A stretch of 64,000 nt of DNA from Kappaphycus alvarezii (Eukaryota > Rhodophyta > Florideophyceae > Gigartinales > Solieriaceae), in NCBI GenBank assembly GCA_002205965.3, contig NADL03000004.1, positions 1,155,126 to 1,219,125 of the forward strand, read 5' to 3'. The notes beneath the pieces were generated by a model that did not search any database, was not told the origin of the DNA, and was given only the letters and a program-made list of their open reading frames with translations. A program made the translations under genes and the position numbers. Positions 1 through 14,300 of this stretch are shown piece after piece. Each line of letters begins with the position of its first letter. Positions within the stretch are counted from its first letter, which is position 1.

Positions 1-3000
1 AGAGTGGAATAAAGAAGGAGAGTTCAAGGACAGATCTCAGGATGCAGGAAACAGGAATTTGCAGAAAGGACCGAGGTTTACTGCCATTTATTATTAGATA
101 AACGCGATTGCAAGTTGGAACCTACCCTTCGGTTGTTCTCAAAGCTAAAACTATGGAAAAAATGTTCTTGATTACGTATAGTGCTCCATCCCCTGGAAAG
201 ATACATACCCTTTCAGAGCTGGAGGGGTGAGCTAAGGCATCGAGATATCTCATCGGGGTAGCATCAGTTATCGAAGTAGTAAATAAACATAATTCCGAGA
301 TGAAGTTAGTAAAACGGAGATTCCAATAGCTTCATCTTAATCTCTAGGGGGAAAAGTGTGGGTTCGTTTAATATTGAAAGATGTCCTAGCCGTTATTCGG
401 AGTCTTAGTGCGTACTTTATCTTTGTGATTCGAAATCGGATTTAAATGGTTGCTTCCTTAAAATTATAGTCCAAAGTAAACCTTAATTTTGGCATTGCAT
501 TTTTAAATGCTCTTTAACTAGCTTTAGAATTGCAAATATGAAAAGAATCTTCCATGAATACCCTCCAACTGTATACCGAGTCACCACGCTATGCAGACTG
601 CTTTCCTCACACTACCGATGTTTTTGACGAAGAGACAGTAAAAAAATACATAAACTAGTATCGTCTTCTCCCAAGTAGCAATTAACATACATGAAGAAAT
701 GTATCGGCAAAAGTATTTTCTATCTGGCACTCAAGGTATTCCTTACGCTTATTAATATCGTAAATGACAAGCTGCCGCATGTAATTCTTTTTCTAGCAAC
801 ACAGAGCGCAGTTACATTTATGAAGCCAATGAAATTGGGAAAGGAGGTTCCGTTGTCTTAATTTTATTGCTAAACCAAGAATTACTATTAGTGACATATT
901 TATGTGGATTAGGTCCAGACAATAGAGGCCATCCTGCAGTTATGAGGTGACTCACAGCCTCCAAAAAGATCTCATATATCTGGAAAGTATGTTTCCAAAA
1001 AATGTATAGACATCCTACGAGTGATCGGGAACAGCCATTTGACGTGAAACGATACATGTACCCGACAGGGATGATGCTGAGTAGCGATTGCAATAGTGAT
1101 CTTCTTGTTCACTGTTCATACTAGTAATTGGGCCAATATGGAGATGTCGGCTGTGCAGATTTGGAAAAGCACAGCCTCTCCTTCTACAAAGCGAGTAGAA
1201 CTAAAAACATCTAGTCAACACTATGCTAGCTGACTAACTTAGTAAAAGATTATACTGATGGTTCAACAGAACGTACTCGGCTTACACAGCAACAATCGCT
1301 GCATTAGAGCTGAAAAAAGACTTTTTATCTGTGTGAACAGGAAATTGATTTGCTAATATCGGGAAAACAGCGCTATGGACAGAGTCAATGATGTTGCAGT
1401 TAGTTTTTTCAAATGATTCTGCCTTATCCTTATTCCGTATTTCTTCAGACCTCAGGTTTATACAAAATCACGGAATAGCAAAACCGTCCAAATTTATTTG
1501 GCGAGCGCGCCCATTGGGATCGAATTTGGGTGCTAATCTTGTAAATTATCACGTTCGGCCGCACAAGGGTCTACTTTACTGAATAGAAATGGCAATTGCA
1601 AGCAGTTGACGCTGCAATCTCGTTTCTCTCTTTCCGTCCTCATGCATTCCCCCAAACGCGTTTCTATCATTAGATGGAGATTAACTGTCAATTATATCGT
1701 GACTCTTGGCTAAAATAATGGCGGAAACTTCCCTCAAAGGGAATTTTTTCTTCCAAAAAGTCCCATCTGGATGCTCTTATAGAAATATCATTTTGAACTC
1801 CAAAGATCACTTGAAACAGAAAGACCAGGTGAACCCCGAAAAAAACCCCTGAGACCCCTAAAAGTTCTTCCTGGCTAATAGATAACGGCTGATACATAAT
1901 TTTAGGTATTTATATCAGCAAATGCTCCTCTGTAGGTCTGGGCTCGAGACTTACTACAAATAGAGTTCGTACAGCATTATTCGACCAAGTTAATCAACAG
2001 GAATGATACGGCATGACACTTGGCAATGAAATTCGGAAGTAGTCAGAACATTTAGTTTTGTACAGATCAAATATTTTATGGGTGATATCACTCCTAAACT
2101 AAGCACTTTACCAGTATACTCTTTGAAGGCTAAAAATCAAGGCTGTGTGTAAAGGCACTAAATATTTATTTGAAATTCAAAAATGATGAGTGACATCAAT
2201 TGCGGCTATTGTTGCCACTTTTGTTCCCAGATTTCCAGGATTATGGCTCATTTTTTACGTACGATCTTTATCGCGCATCATTTGAGATCAAATGTAACAG
2301 ATCATAACTCTAGATCCCGATTCTAGGTGAATTAAAATTACAGCAATTAGAAAATTAAGCTTAAAGGCACTAAAAGACATCCAAAAGGACCAAAAAGTAG
2401 CGTACAAACGGGCCATGCTACTTTACCGATACAATACATTGTACTTTGCTCGTGCCGCCAAAACAATGGGATTTTAAGGAATTCTTCACAGAAATGATTA
2501 GTAAATCAAGATAGGAAGACTCGAATGTTGGAAAAGGCCTAAAACGCTAGATTTATTAGATATAGGAGGTATTTCTTTCCAACTTCTAAATGATTAGCCA
2601 AAAAAATCGTGACATGACACGGGGAACATAGAAAATACTTTCAAGGACTAGAAGTCTCAGGTCTCGGAGAAATATATGGAGCACAAAGATTTGAGGACGG
2701 CAAATTTTTTGGGAAAAATCAAAATAGGAGACTTTTTCGATTTATAGTCAATTTAAATGAAACCTTTGCTTTAGTTCTTACGTGAAAAATTAGGGACTCA
2801 AAAAAACTTTTCCTAAACTGTAATATAGAGGCACAGCACTGATTTTTAAAGTTTCTCGTTCTTTAGAAGTATCAGAAGTGGTATTTGTGTAGGCAGTTTT
2901 TTTAATGAAAAATGATTGATATTATACTTTCACTTGTCTGGAGAAATGATTGCCATCTTTCGCAGCAGAAGAATTCAAGGAACAGCATCTTGGAATTTCA

Positions 3001-6000
3001 ATAGAAAAATGGTCTTATTCATTTTCACAGAGGGATTCGTTACTGTTCGAACATTAAATTTAGTTTAATTTCTGTTATGCCTACTCATGTAACATAAATA
3101 TATCATAATTGGAAGCGAATTTAAGAACAAATTAGTATAATTTCATTGGATATTTGAAACTTTTCTATTGCATATGCAAGGATGTTATGGATTATCTCAA
3201 TTATAAAAGAGTTCAGAAAAAATACTCATATTATTTTCGAGAAAAGTCATTAATTGTTATTTAATGACTAATTTGGCACCTTTACCGCCGCTTTGTTCGA
3301 TGAATTAAAATGGGTCAAAATTATTTGAATACCTAAAGTGATCCGATATTCGAGTTCAGCCTGGAAGGTAAGTTTTAAGGTATTTTGCTGGTTGAGAGAA
3401 GATGAATGTTCATTGGGAATTTAGCCTACTGAGAAACTGATCTGTCATTACGTTCCGCAATGCTTTTCAGAGAAAGTACATGAGATCAACTTTGACTCTT
3501 TTAGTATCGCAAAATGTTCAAGAGTGATAGCAATGCAAGTTATTCTTACAAAATGAAACAAAAAATATTTAACTACACGGATATAAATTGACTTTTGTAA
3601 TGGAATGGCATCATTTAGATTAGAAAAAAGACGCAATAATCCTTTTTTTCAATGTGTACGCTTGTTTCTAGAGTTTTTATAAGACTCGGTGTTTTAAAAC
3701 GGCTAATGAACAATAATCCAATACATTCGTCCTACTGCGATATATTCACAGGAAAGTCTCAATGGCTTATATTTACTCCGATTATGTATATGGGTTAGAA
3801 ACGTTAACTATAAGTTTCATATAAACAATTCCCGGAATCTTTAATATCTCCCTCACCCTTATTGGAGCTACTATTTTCTTTGTAAACCCATCCAGTCGCC
3901 CTGTTTTCGGAGGGATCTTTTCTATCCCCATGTTGAATAATTTTTTGGACCCAATCATGCTGTATTTAATTATTGATTACTCCAGAACTTTTCGTTAAAA
4001 ACTGTGGTATGATATTAAAATGCTTTCCTATGCGTGAGGAGCTTTCCAGGGTAAAAAATTTGTCTTCCAAGGAGTAGAATAAATGGACGCGTAAAATATG
4101 ATCTAACTGAGATTAGAAATCATTTTTCGTCTATCGTATTCCACTTCTATTTCAAATGACTATATTGCAGTAAATGAAAACGTAAGATTACCATAAGCTT
4201 TAAGTAGAAAGTACAGTTGGTACAAGAAGGGAAATAAAAATTAACGTGGGATTACAATATGAGACAAACCAAACCCAAAGAGTTCCTTTCCAACAAGCAG
4301 CGTCAAAATACTGCGTTTTATTTCCGCATGCCTGCTCCAATGCTTCCTTCCTCGCAAAATTCTCGTGCACATCTCCGTCTCACCATTATTCCAATATTTA
4401 TACCCCCCCGAAAATAGAAAAGATCTCCTTTGGCTCCCTCCGTCACGGCTAGCGTATGACTCAAACAACATACAGTCCACTATATTCCGCATTCTCGGTG
4501 CTAGCCGAATAATAATCTTGTTGTACCGAATGAAGTCAGAAGCACTTTCGGAAACGTTAAACAGATATTGAAAACATAAGTACTATGCACCTAAATAGTA
4601 TATACATCAAGTATTCTGACCTCGTAGAGACTAAAATATCCCGTTTACATATTTTTTTTACCAAGAAGTTATTGAAACATTAAAAAAGAAGATATAAATA
4701 GCATAATCAGAAAATATTGCTTCAATTTTCATATTTACTGTGATATACTTTCGCCATCCAGCGTCTAGAAGTAGGTCAGAATCAAAATTGGAATCGAGAA
4801 GTTTCCAAACTGCGAAAATTTCAATACTTTGTGCTTTCTTTCTAATTGAAAACTATAGCACTACTGGTGTGCCAAAATTCAAGCCAAAAACTTAATACCC
4901 AATCTTTACTGCATACTTTTATGAATAAAATTGATTTTTCCATAATCCATCCGCGTTTATTTCCCACAGGTACAGCTACGCATGTTTCAATAATCTTATC
5001 TCCTCTAGTCCGAGCCATTAGTTCCTCTCAAACTAAATTCCTTGCCACCTATGTTCAATCAAGTGATAATAATCTAAATTATCTCAAGCTAACATTCACC
5101 GCAGCGTCGAACATAATTATATTATTTAACACATAAAAAAATATGTGACCTGTTGTCCAAAGTGCCCACGAAAAGGATAGAAAGTCTTAAAATTTTCATT
5201 CATTGTACGCATTATGTGGAAAAAAGGGGAAAAGGAAATAAAAAGCAAAAATATCAAACTAATGCCTTGGTTGGTAAGGGTTATGCGTATTATGGGTGCG
5301 AAATGTAGAATATGGGGAATGAAAATAAATGAACCTACAATATAACACAGATGTCGTCCACGAAGCTAGCCCTATTTAATTACTAAACTTAATTAGATAT
5401 ACTGGCTAAATGTATTATTTGTAGGTAACTATTTAGGGAATTTTTTTGAAGGTTATCGATGGAAAGTTACAGTTTGTGGTCGGCAATATAGAGAAATAGA
5501 TGCAATGCACCTTTACATGTTTAGATTTTTTTGAAGTTTGTATTGAATTTTCCTTCTATTAATAAGCATGAAATCATACAGTAAATATTAGATCTCTTAA
5601 AGGAGAGGAATTATTAACTTCTCTCGTTTACTGCCGTCGGAGATATATGATCAAATATTTTTATCCATCAGGAGTTGAATTATCTCGTAGAATAGACACA
5701 GCATGCGATTATGTCAACAAATGTACATTCAAAACGTTCTAAGGCTGCATGATTTTTCCACTTTGATCTTTTTGCAGCCAATAAATGCAACTGATCTGTC
5801 TAGATGATACTTATTTTTCCTAATGGTTCAATTGCTGATATTTTCATTTAATCCTGCCCGAATAGCGGAATATGATCTTTCCTTCAGCTAAATGCCCTTT
5901 GGAATCAAAAATAGTTGCCTTAACGGGAACTATGTATCAAAATTCATCTTACATGTCAACAAGACGTCTGGATGTGTATAGAAGGTTGAGTATCAAAAAA

Positions 6001-6777
6001 ATAACTGCCACAACATCATCACAGTATTGGCTGTTACTGTATGGCGTTAAACGCGATTGACGCACTATTTTATGGAATCTTTAGGGGGTGCATTTATTAG
6101 AAAAGTAATCTCTAGTATTGCAGCGTTCTTTTTTTCTGATGAAGGTAGTCGCAAAAATATTTTTAACCGAGATAAAGTTGATCGGTAAAGCAGGAGAAGC
6201 AATTTTCGTTCTGATATTCAAAAAGCTTTTGGCTAATTGTAATTAAGAAAAGGGTTGCCAAAATTTCTGGTAAGCAGTTAAAGCTCGAAACACAAAGATA
6301 CAAGTAGAGGTTCTCTTAAGTTCAGGGGTACAGAAGTTTTGGCCCAGACTGATACCCTTCCTTTACTAAGGGTGATTTTACTCTAAACACTTGGAAAAGT
6401 ATGCCTTCCGAGCGATTGCTGATTGGATCATTATAAGTGAGAAGAAATGGATGAGTCGCATCTCGAGATACAGTAATGCAACTCTTGACATCTTGTGTAG
6501 TCAGATATCGAACTTGAGTGATTAATAACTGACCAGTGGACTGAAAAATGCCAAATATGAACTCTTGGTGTTGATCGGTGCTGGATAGTACGAGAAAGAG
6601 TAGAATAAAGGCCTGCTTCATCCATTTGTGGATGAAATAACTCTTGGCTTAAGATATTTGTGGTCTGTGTGGCCGAAAGAGCAACTCTCGTACAGAGGAG
6701 CCACATTTATGAAAAGTACTGATGCCCTGGACTAAATCGTAAATTCTATACTTGAAAAATGTCAATTGGTTCTTGTG
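1..6777. other. AT-rich left flank without a supportable gene
   Basis: This stretch is strongly AT-rich and every reading frame is closed at short intervals; the longest open stretches are about 100 codons and show no motif I recognise. By analogy with the adjoining DNA, which contains identifiable decayed transposons, it is probably older decayed repeat sequence, but I could not name a family here. No tRNA, rRNA or array-like repeat was seen. Confidence 0.5.
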
Positions 6778-6801
6778 CACCAATCACTGCGATTGGATTG
6801 G
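6778..6801 (+). repeat. Left terminal inverted repeat of the DDE transposon
   Basis: Begins CACCAATCACTGCGATTGG. The reverse complement matches positions 8877-8900 at 22 of 24 bases. Similarity continues inward with gaps: an AGGCCAA...TTCACGCACA stretch here (about 6835-6857) mirrors sequence near 8750-8780 on the other side. Confidence 0.8.
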
Positions 6802-8876
6802 GTAACTAAATTAGATTTGGTGCAGAATTAGATCAGGCCAATGTAATTCACGCACAGCCATTCTCAAAATAAGCTTATCATAATTCTTGTACAATAAACA
6901 AGTGACATCTGCCAAGCGTCGGTCGATGAATCGACGTATCGAATACCAACCCCTTGAGCCGAAATATCAGCACATCTAAACCACAACCAAATCCTAAAGA
7001 CCATCTCAACCCTCTCGCAAACCCAATGGAGCACTCGCTTCAATGACTCGTAGTGACGGTCCCAGAGAACGATCCATAGAACGCGCACTACAATCAAGCC
7101 TCATCCCTATCCCCGAGCCCAAGACAACCAGATCATGAAGACGTGATAGACCTCACCAATTAAAATGGGCAGAAAACGAGGCGAAAAGTCCACGAGACGG
7201 CGATTTCAAATCGATATGGCGTAACCAAATAGATGGCTGAAACTGCACAAAACAAGTGAAACAAAAAAATCATTTCCAAAACTGTCAAGGGATTTCCTCA
7301 GGTCTTTCCAGGAACCGAGAAAGCCAACTTGGCAAAAGATAAACTTTGGTGGAAACCTCGAGAAAATGCATTGGCTCTGCGGTAAGAATCGAGAAAAGAA
7401 AACTCTTTCGCAGGAATAACTTCCTCAGGCGTTAATAGAGTTAACTTCAAGTATCTGGCTGGTCGCGGGAGAAAACAGACTAAATAGCGCGCAGCGCTCT
7501 ACGAAGAACTTCTTAATGAATTTGATAGGCTGCGGTCTATGTGGATATAGCTTTCTATTGCTGTGCTCCAGCTGCTTTCAAGAGCAATTATTGTGAATGC
7601 AGCTGAAGATTCTCCTTCTTATTCTTCCGTCAAAGACAATGGATATCCGATATCCAAGAGAATGACAACTCAGTGGGTGCAACATTTCATGAACTGCAAC
7701 AAAATATTTCTGCGTGCCCAAACAGGAAAGCTCATAACAAGGCCAAAAAATACTCAATTCATTGAAAAGACTGTAGACATTCATTTAGGAGTGCTAAGGA
7801 GGGGGTTTTAATGCGGGTACATCAATGAAGAAGACAAGAAAAATGATAAAAAAACTCATTTTGTGTTTAACATGAATAATAGAAAACGCCTTGGGTTCCG
7901 CGGTGATAACCATGTGAAGTACGCAGACGTTTCGTCGGGTGGAGATCCAACCAAAATGATGGTACGTCTAACAGGAGGCCCAAAATGCTATAATTGAGAC
8001 ACCTGTGTTGATTTACAAGAACAAGAATAGGTCTAATCCGATATAGTGTCTCCCATACAATATTAATGGTGTATGCTATCGTACAGGACCAGAGAGATGG
8101 ATGGATAGATCTATTTCTAAAGTATGGTTGTCGGAGCCTGGGATTATTAAGGCTCTCTCAAACAAACGTCCATACTGTGTGTCGACAACTGTGCTGAGCA
8201 TGTTGTAGAAAATGAAACCGTTTCTTTACTAGGGCGGATAAGGATAGTAATTGAAAAGTTCCTCCTAATGCTGCTAAAATCGTTCAATCCTGCAATTCTT
8301 TTTTCATACAGAAGAAGAAAGACGCGTGAAGAGCTCACTGGGATCAATACAATTATGATTATATTAGATCTGGAGAGTGGAAAGAGCGGAGCAGGAAGTT
8401 ACCGAACCCATGGAAGCTTTTTTTTCGTTTAGAAGCGGAAGCAGTTCGTGATGTGAATTCTCAAAGGGACAAAAAATATTATTCAGTACTCTCAGAAAGC
8501 AATGATTTGTACTGGAATATAACTTAATTTGAATGGGTAGTAGGTGGAGACGCAGCCTACTGATGATTTAAAAAGGATCATCGCGAGGAACCGCGAGTAA
8601 TTTAACGGAAAATTCGAGGGGTTCCAAGTTGGTTTCTGAATCCTAAGTAAAGAGCCAGTGGTACAGGATTCTAAGCAACTTGACTTTCATAGAATCCTAT
8701 ACCATTGAATTGTGATTGAAATTGGTTCTTTCTCCCCAACGACTTTGTGCGTATGCTAATTTTAGTTGGCCTAATTCATTTTCGCGCAATACCAAATATA
8801 TTAGGTGCGAAAATCTGTTAGCCTAACTTAATTGCCACGTAAAGAGTAAAAAATGTTTGTTCATAAGGAAATTAGG

Positions 8877-8900
8877 CCAATCTAATTGCAGTGATTGGTG
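8877..8900 (-). repeat. Right terminal inverted repeat of the DDE transposon
   Basis: Ends GCAGTGATTGGTG, the inverted partner of 6778-6801. The next two bases are TA, compatible with TA target-site use in the Tc1/mariner/pogo group. Confidence 0.8.
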
Positions 8901-10299
8901 TATTTAAGTATTCTTCCAGTCCATTGGAGTAAAAATTGGAAAGGCCAAGCGGGCAACCTTCCTCTAAAATCGCATATCAAACGATGAAAATTTCAAAGCG
9001 AGAAAAGCAACGAACGCCTAAATGTTAAACAAAATTCAGATACGAAATTATTTTGGAACAGATGATGGGCAAGAAATTCTCGTGGAAAGTTTTGTGTTTA
9101 AGCAATAGTACTACCGAAATTTTGAAGTGACTGTTCTTGAATGAATGATGATACAATATAATAAAGCGTGCGTAGTGAGGCTCGAAATTTTGAACCAATG
9201 GAGAGGTCAACTTGCGCCCAAAGGGATAGATACTCCGTAGAAATCAAATATTGTGATCATGCTGCATAACTTTCAAAGACACCTGCGAAAACAGTTCATG
9301 GAAACTGAAACCGTCTAATGAATCCTGTTTATCTTTATGTAGTCCAAAAAAATTACCATCTCGTTGTTTGGGTCCTTTTATGGCTCTCGAAAGCAGTTAT
9401 ACAATACGAAATCATGCAACCAAACATCTTCTCCTTTATGCTATCCTTTCCCTTTTTCTTGAGCTATATAATATGATATTGAAGGTGCAAATGTACCTCT
9501 GTCAATCTCAATCTCACAAAAGATTGCAGTCATATCCATTTTATCATCCTATTCAATAAGTTTTGCAATAATGCATTCATTTGACCTAGAGATTGGCTTA
9601 GTGATCTTATACGACATGAAGGCATAGTTATATTGGTTATTTAGGTTAAAACGCCTAGGTTCGGACAGAAATCAACAAATGTAATGGTTTTGTTCGTTAA
9701 AATGAATTTTTCCATTTAAAAATGTCTTAGCTGGAACAAATAGTCCATGAAAACCCCATTATGCATTTCCCTGTAAATATTTAATCCCAAATTAGAGATC
9801 ATGTAACTGGTGTAGTTCATTGGGGAAATTGAAAATTAAAGGAAGGTCTCCAGACTATTGTGATGCCGGAGATAACAGGTACAATGACTATAGATGCTCG
9901 TATCTCATATCTCGAATCTGAATAACTTGTTCTGATGCACTAACTGTTTTTATAGCGAATATTTCTTTCTTACTGAGCTATTCTGAAAAGGAAGACTAAC
10001 AAACCCCTCCTATATCGGGAAATGCTCTCTTAGGCTTTCTTTGACCATTTTCTGCTAGGGAGTGCATCAATTTGCTTAACTAAAGCTACAATTTGCTTGG
10101 AAAATATGTGATTGTCATAAGATAAATTCCAGTTTCATTTACACTTTAGTCACTTGAGAGTTCTGTAGTGATCAAAGATATAGAAAACTGTAAGTAATCT
10201 CTATTTTTGACAGTTTAAAGGCTTATAGTAAGAGCATTTACTTTTCATCACGAAAGTGTTCTAGGCCAAGAATCCCCCAAAGATCTTCATGTGATGCAG
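8901..10299. other. AT-rich spacer, nothing recognised
   Basis: No open frame longer than about 60 codons and no motif or repeat that I could support. It lies between the DDE transposon and the fossil Gypsy sequence and is likely decayed repeat DNA. Confidence 0.4.
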
Positions 10300-11365
10300 A
10301 AAACCAGATAAATTAAAGATTATTTGTACCTCGGCGATCTACTGCTCTTATTTGATATCCATCAACGGTCACAACATAGCGGAGAGCGTCCCTGGGAAAT
10401 GCTCTTTGACTTAATTTCCCACCAAGCTTTTAACAGCAGAGAGTATCATCTTCCCCAACGTGGCAGTCAACCAAGTGGTAGTCGAGGGGACAGATGCCTC
10501 TGTAACCAATGTTTGCAGTTGTCAGAAAGCTTCGGCTCTCCTTCAGCCCCCAGAGTAGGTACGGTAGCAGCACAAGTTGAATTCACGTACCCAGATTGGC
10601 GTAGCGAATGGTCGATGGTAAGTGGATCGATCTCCTCGGAGTCTTCTCGCGGAATTATGGGGTATGTTCATGCACATATTGTAGATCTAGCACTCTCAGT
10701 CGACACGATGAAACAGATAGGGTGAACAAGTATAATAGAATTTTAAATTTCCCTGATACTAATTGTCCGTTTTGATCTCAGAAAGGTTAAATACTGCTTA
10801 GCCCATACTAGACGGCAAAATAGTCCTGGGTCGGGAGACCAGTTTGTGGTATAAAAAGGATGTGTGCGTCAGTATCCAAGGAAAAAAATGGTAACCTATA
10901 GAAAAAGCGTAGATTGGTGTATCGATCGGATAGTAGCGAGCAAAAGGGAGAAGGGAAGAACTAGTAAAGCAAAAAGCTCAGTGGGGGGCGCTTAATCTTA
11001 ATAGTGAAAATTGTAATATTAGAGGTGTCGATGTACTACAAACTTGTGTATTTGGTACCAAATAGTGTTAGTCTCTTTACTAAACTGAACTATGTAACTC
11101 ATTTTCCCACTACATCAAATTAAACTCCAATAAAAACTGAGAACTGGGTTCCTAAAAGCCAAGTGTTCCCTCTTCTGTTACCTCTTCAAACCACCAATAG
11201 GACTCCCCTAAGCAAAAGATCTACGCAAATATATGTCAGTGACCTACAAGGTACATGGCGGCCAAGGTTCGGCCCCATTCTCCTCTACGTGGCGCAATCC
11301 ATACACTTTTCGTACTAATAAGGTGTCACTGTATTACAATTTGACATCCCCACCTAGCCACGAAT
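10300..11365 (-). mobile_element. Fossil Gypsy-type LTR retroelement: 5' LTR and start of gag
   Basis: An old copy of the same family as the element at 44600-49701, in the opposite orientation. On the minus strand the stretch from about 11365 down to 10842 aligns with the 528-bp LTR (shared blocks include GTGGTATAA, ACTAGTAAAG, TTAGAGGTGTCGA and CCACCAATAGGA as written on the plus strand). Next comes the primer-binding-site region (GGTCGGGAGACCA on the plus strand, 10828-10840), and then a region homologous to the first part of the younger element's gag, down to about 10300. The sequence is much more diverged than the 43-50 kb copies and is richer in A/T, so it is clearly older. It is broken and only the 5' part can be recognised. 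Confidence 0.75.
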
Positions 11366-14300
11366 TTTGAGGAGCTTGCTACTTGTTTTAGCCTGTCTGC
11401 TTCCCTAACACATGCAGTATCCCACTTGATATCCTATAAATAGGCAGTCTCACTTTGGAAACTACGAGCTCGAGGACCCTATGTACCCATCTGAGCATTC
11501 TCAATTCATCTTGTTGTAGGCGCTGCAGTGAGTTGGGGCCTATCTTTGCTGGTAAATAACATCTAGAAGCTCCTCAACCTCTCCTTCTCACCACAACCCG
11601 GCAACCTCTCTCATCGCGCCCGCTACAACTACAAACCCTCACTCTGCGCCTCCTCATTTCTTCATTCCTCCCAGTCCCAATAGTTCCTCCCTCCCATTTT
11701 CTCCCCTAGCTCTGGTCCATCATGCTATGAAGGTACCTCTACGCTCTCATTATGGATAATCATGGTCATCTCAAGTGCCCGCAAGTACAAGCCGACATAA
11801 AGTACCAAGGCGGCCAAGCTGCCTCATGCCGCTCCGATATCGGCATAACTTATCGCCACCTTAACGTTCGGAACTATCTGTTCAACTAATTTTTCAAGCT
11901 TTCCGGTCCAACTAACATGTTCCGAGCTTCTCTTCTCATACCGAACACACTTGCTTTCGCGCCACAGTCCTAGTTCAGCCCTTGGTTCCCCCATCCAAAA
12001 TCAATCCCTCCTACCCAAGCGCATACGAAATCACTTTGCACAATCCCTATGTGTCATCCATACACCGGAACGCAACCTCCACTCCACTTAAGGCTACCAA
12101 AGCTGCCGAAGACAAAAAGATGCGGACCCACACACGTCAAATCCACCAAACGCTTTACCTTTCCGAGTCTGAACTGCTTCCCTCCCAAGTTAGAATTTTT
12201 TTCGTAAGAATTCGATACTCTTGGCGCCCGCTACAAAATAACTGTTACCATTCTACAGGGGCATGCCAAGCAAATGACCTTTACTGTGGTTCCATCTGGT
12301 TACCATCCTCCCCCAAATCCAGCGCAAGAACAGCTCAGTAGTTTCGTCAAGTGTGGCGACGGACACATTTGCTCACTTTCTACCGGCTCTAAGCGTCTCC
12401 TAGGTTCATACATAATCCTGTAAGATGATATCATGCTGCAAATACCCATTAGTGGCTAAAACAAAGTGTGACATTGTTACATGTAGAACTACAGTATGAA
12501 AAATTTCGAAGCTTTAAGTATTATTTGTACCACACAAAATACTTATAGTAGTGATGGAAAGTACTATTTGGCAATTGTATGGTAGAAGCAACATAATAGA
12601 AAATTTTGACAATTTTCAGTAACTATAAATATTTAAAAAGTTGTTGCGACTGGTAGGGGCACATATAAATAATAGGAGGTGAAACTAGGTTACTGGTGAA
12701 AATATTCCACTAAAGGTGACCCTATAGCCTTGGAAGTTTCTCTTTGGCCTATAAAATACTCCCTAACGAATAACCAAAAATAATTATTTTACTTTAATGG
12801 TGATAGCAAGGCAATGGATAATCCCAGATCCTTATGTTCTTGACAAAAGAGCTCCTAATAATACCTCCAAAATAAAATCTTACAAAAATATATTAAAAAA
12901 TCAAATATTTCACCTCCACTAACAATGAAATCAATTTTTATAATTGATACATAAAACCACCGATCTTTTCTGTAATATAAATGAACCACCGGGTTCTCTG
13001 TAAATGAAATCTACTTTTAGAGATATTTTCTTTGCGTTGAGCACATCTCTTAAAAGTATATTTATTAAGTTGAAAAGCAATATTTTTCATGGCCATACAG
13101 GCAATGCCTTATCCCAACTTTTAATAAATCTCCTAACACTCCGCCATCATTACCATATCCACTGACATTCCCTTCAGGAATTATGTTCCCATGATTTCAA
13201 TTTCCTCGGTTTCTTTTCACCTAAAAAATTGGAAGTTTTCGTGCCAGCAACTCTTCTCCTATTTGTGGAGATCGTTCAACACTTATCCGATCTGGTTGTA
13301 TTCATACGCCTTCTAAAAAACCTGAAATTGGTGCAACAACCCACGTTGAGGCTTACAATGGGATTATATTTAACTAAATTGAAAATGAAACTTTAAGTGG
13401 TCTATTTTCAAAGAAGACACAGACAACGAACCTTGAAGAGCTTCACAGCCGTTGTGATGGACCTTGAGCATACTAATTTGAAATTATCTTCCAAAAAAGA
13501 CCTTAGATATCCACAAGCGACTTGGAACCGTAAACCGTACTACATTGTTGATTGGCCATAAGAGAAAGAGAGATTTGCCTAGAACTTCTAAGGCAAAAGT
13601 ACAGAAAAACAGATCCATGTAGCCAAATTTTATTACGCAGTGTGTAGAATATATTAATGTCCACATAAGACCTTTTCAAATGCCTAGAATTAAGGATTAA
13701 TGAAAATTTTGAAAGACTTCTTCCGCAAGTTATAAGCTGGTGGTCGCCACTCTGTTTGTAGGTGCTTGCCTAACGACCTTCGATGTGCCAATTAGGTGTA
13801 GATCTAATGCAGCTAAAATAAAAGTTTCTAAAAGTGGGACATTTCCTGAAGAAAAGGAAAAAGGTCGAAGCCACGCTCATTGATTTTTGAAGTATCTTTT
13901 AAGATGATTACCTTTTACGGTTGTTAGTATTTGCTTAATTGCTTACCTGAATGCTTTTGATGTCTTTCTCTGAACTTTTTTATAATTTAAGTGTGAAGTA
14001 GCTTAGCCACACCGAAAAGATTCGCAAGGAAAATAATTTTGATAATCATAATTAGAAATAATATAGAATTGGGATATGGAAATCTTCTTATTGATTTATT
14101 GTACCAATAAAGGATCTTTTCATGTTGTTTTTGACCATATTCAGTAATAGAGAGGTGTAAAGGTCGAAGTTTCCATATATCTAAATATATATTCCCAGTT
14201 TAAATTTGATATTTTCCTGTGTAAGTCTGTGGCTGACAAAAGTGAAGCGAAAAAAACATTTCCCAACCCAATACGGATTCTATCAGCGTCATTCGACCTG

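Larger units (their letters stand above)
6778..8900 (+). mobile_element. Decayed DDE DNA transposon with terminal inverted repeats
   Basis: A relic of a cut-and-paste DNA transposon. Between about 7430 and 8560 the plus strand, read across frames, gives a transposase similar in layout to the large DDE transposases of oomycetes and algae: KDNGYPISKRMTTQWVQHF near 7630-7690, THFVFNMNN and LGFRGDNHVKYADV near 7855-7935, MMVRLTGGPK near 7955, GPERWMDR near 8090, LCVDNCAEHVVENE near 8165-8210 and IVQSCNSFFIQKKK near 8280-8325. Matching inverted repeats bound it. The second catalytic Asp (VDN) is still visible. The first, expected just before THF, has become Lys, and the third, expected in the VQ.C(D)SF context, has become Asn. 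Several stops and frame changes interrupt the frame, so it is dead. The right flank starts TA; the left flank is TG, perhaps a mutated TA target duplication. The superfamily (pogo/Tigger-like) is an inference. Confidence 0.85.
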
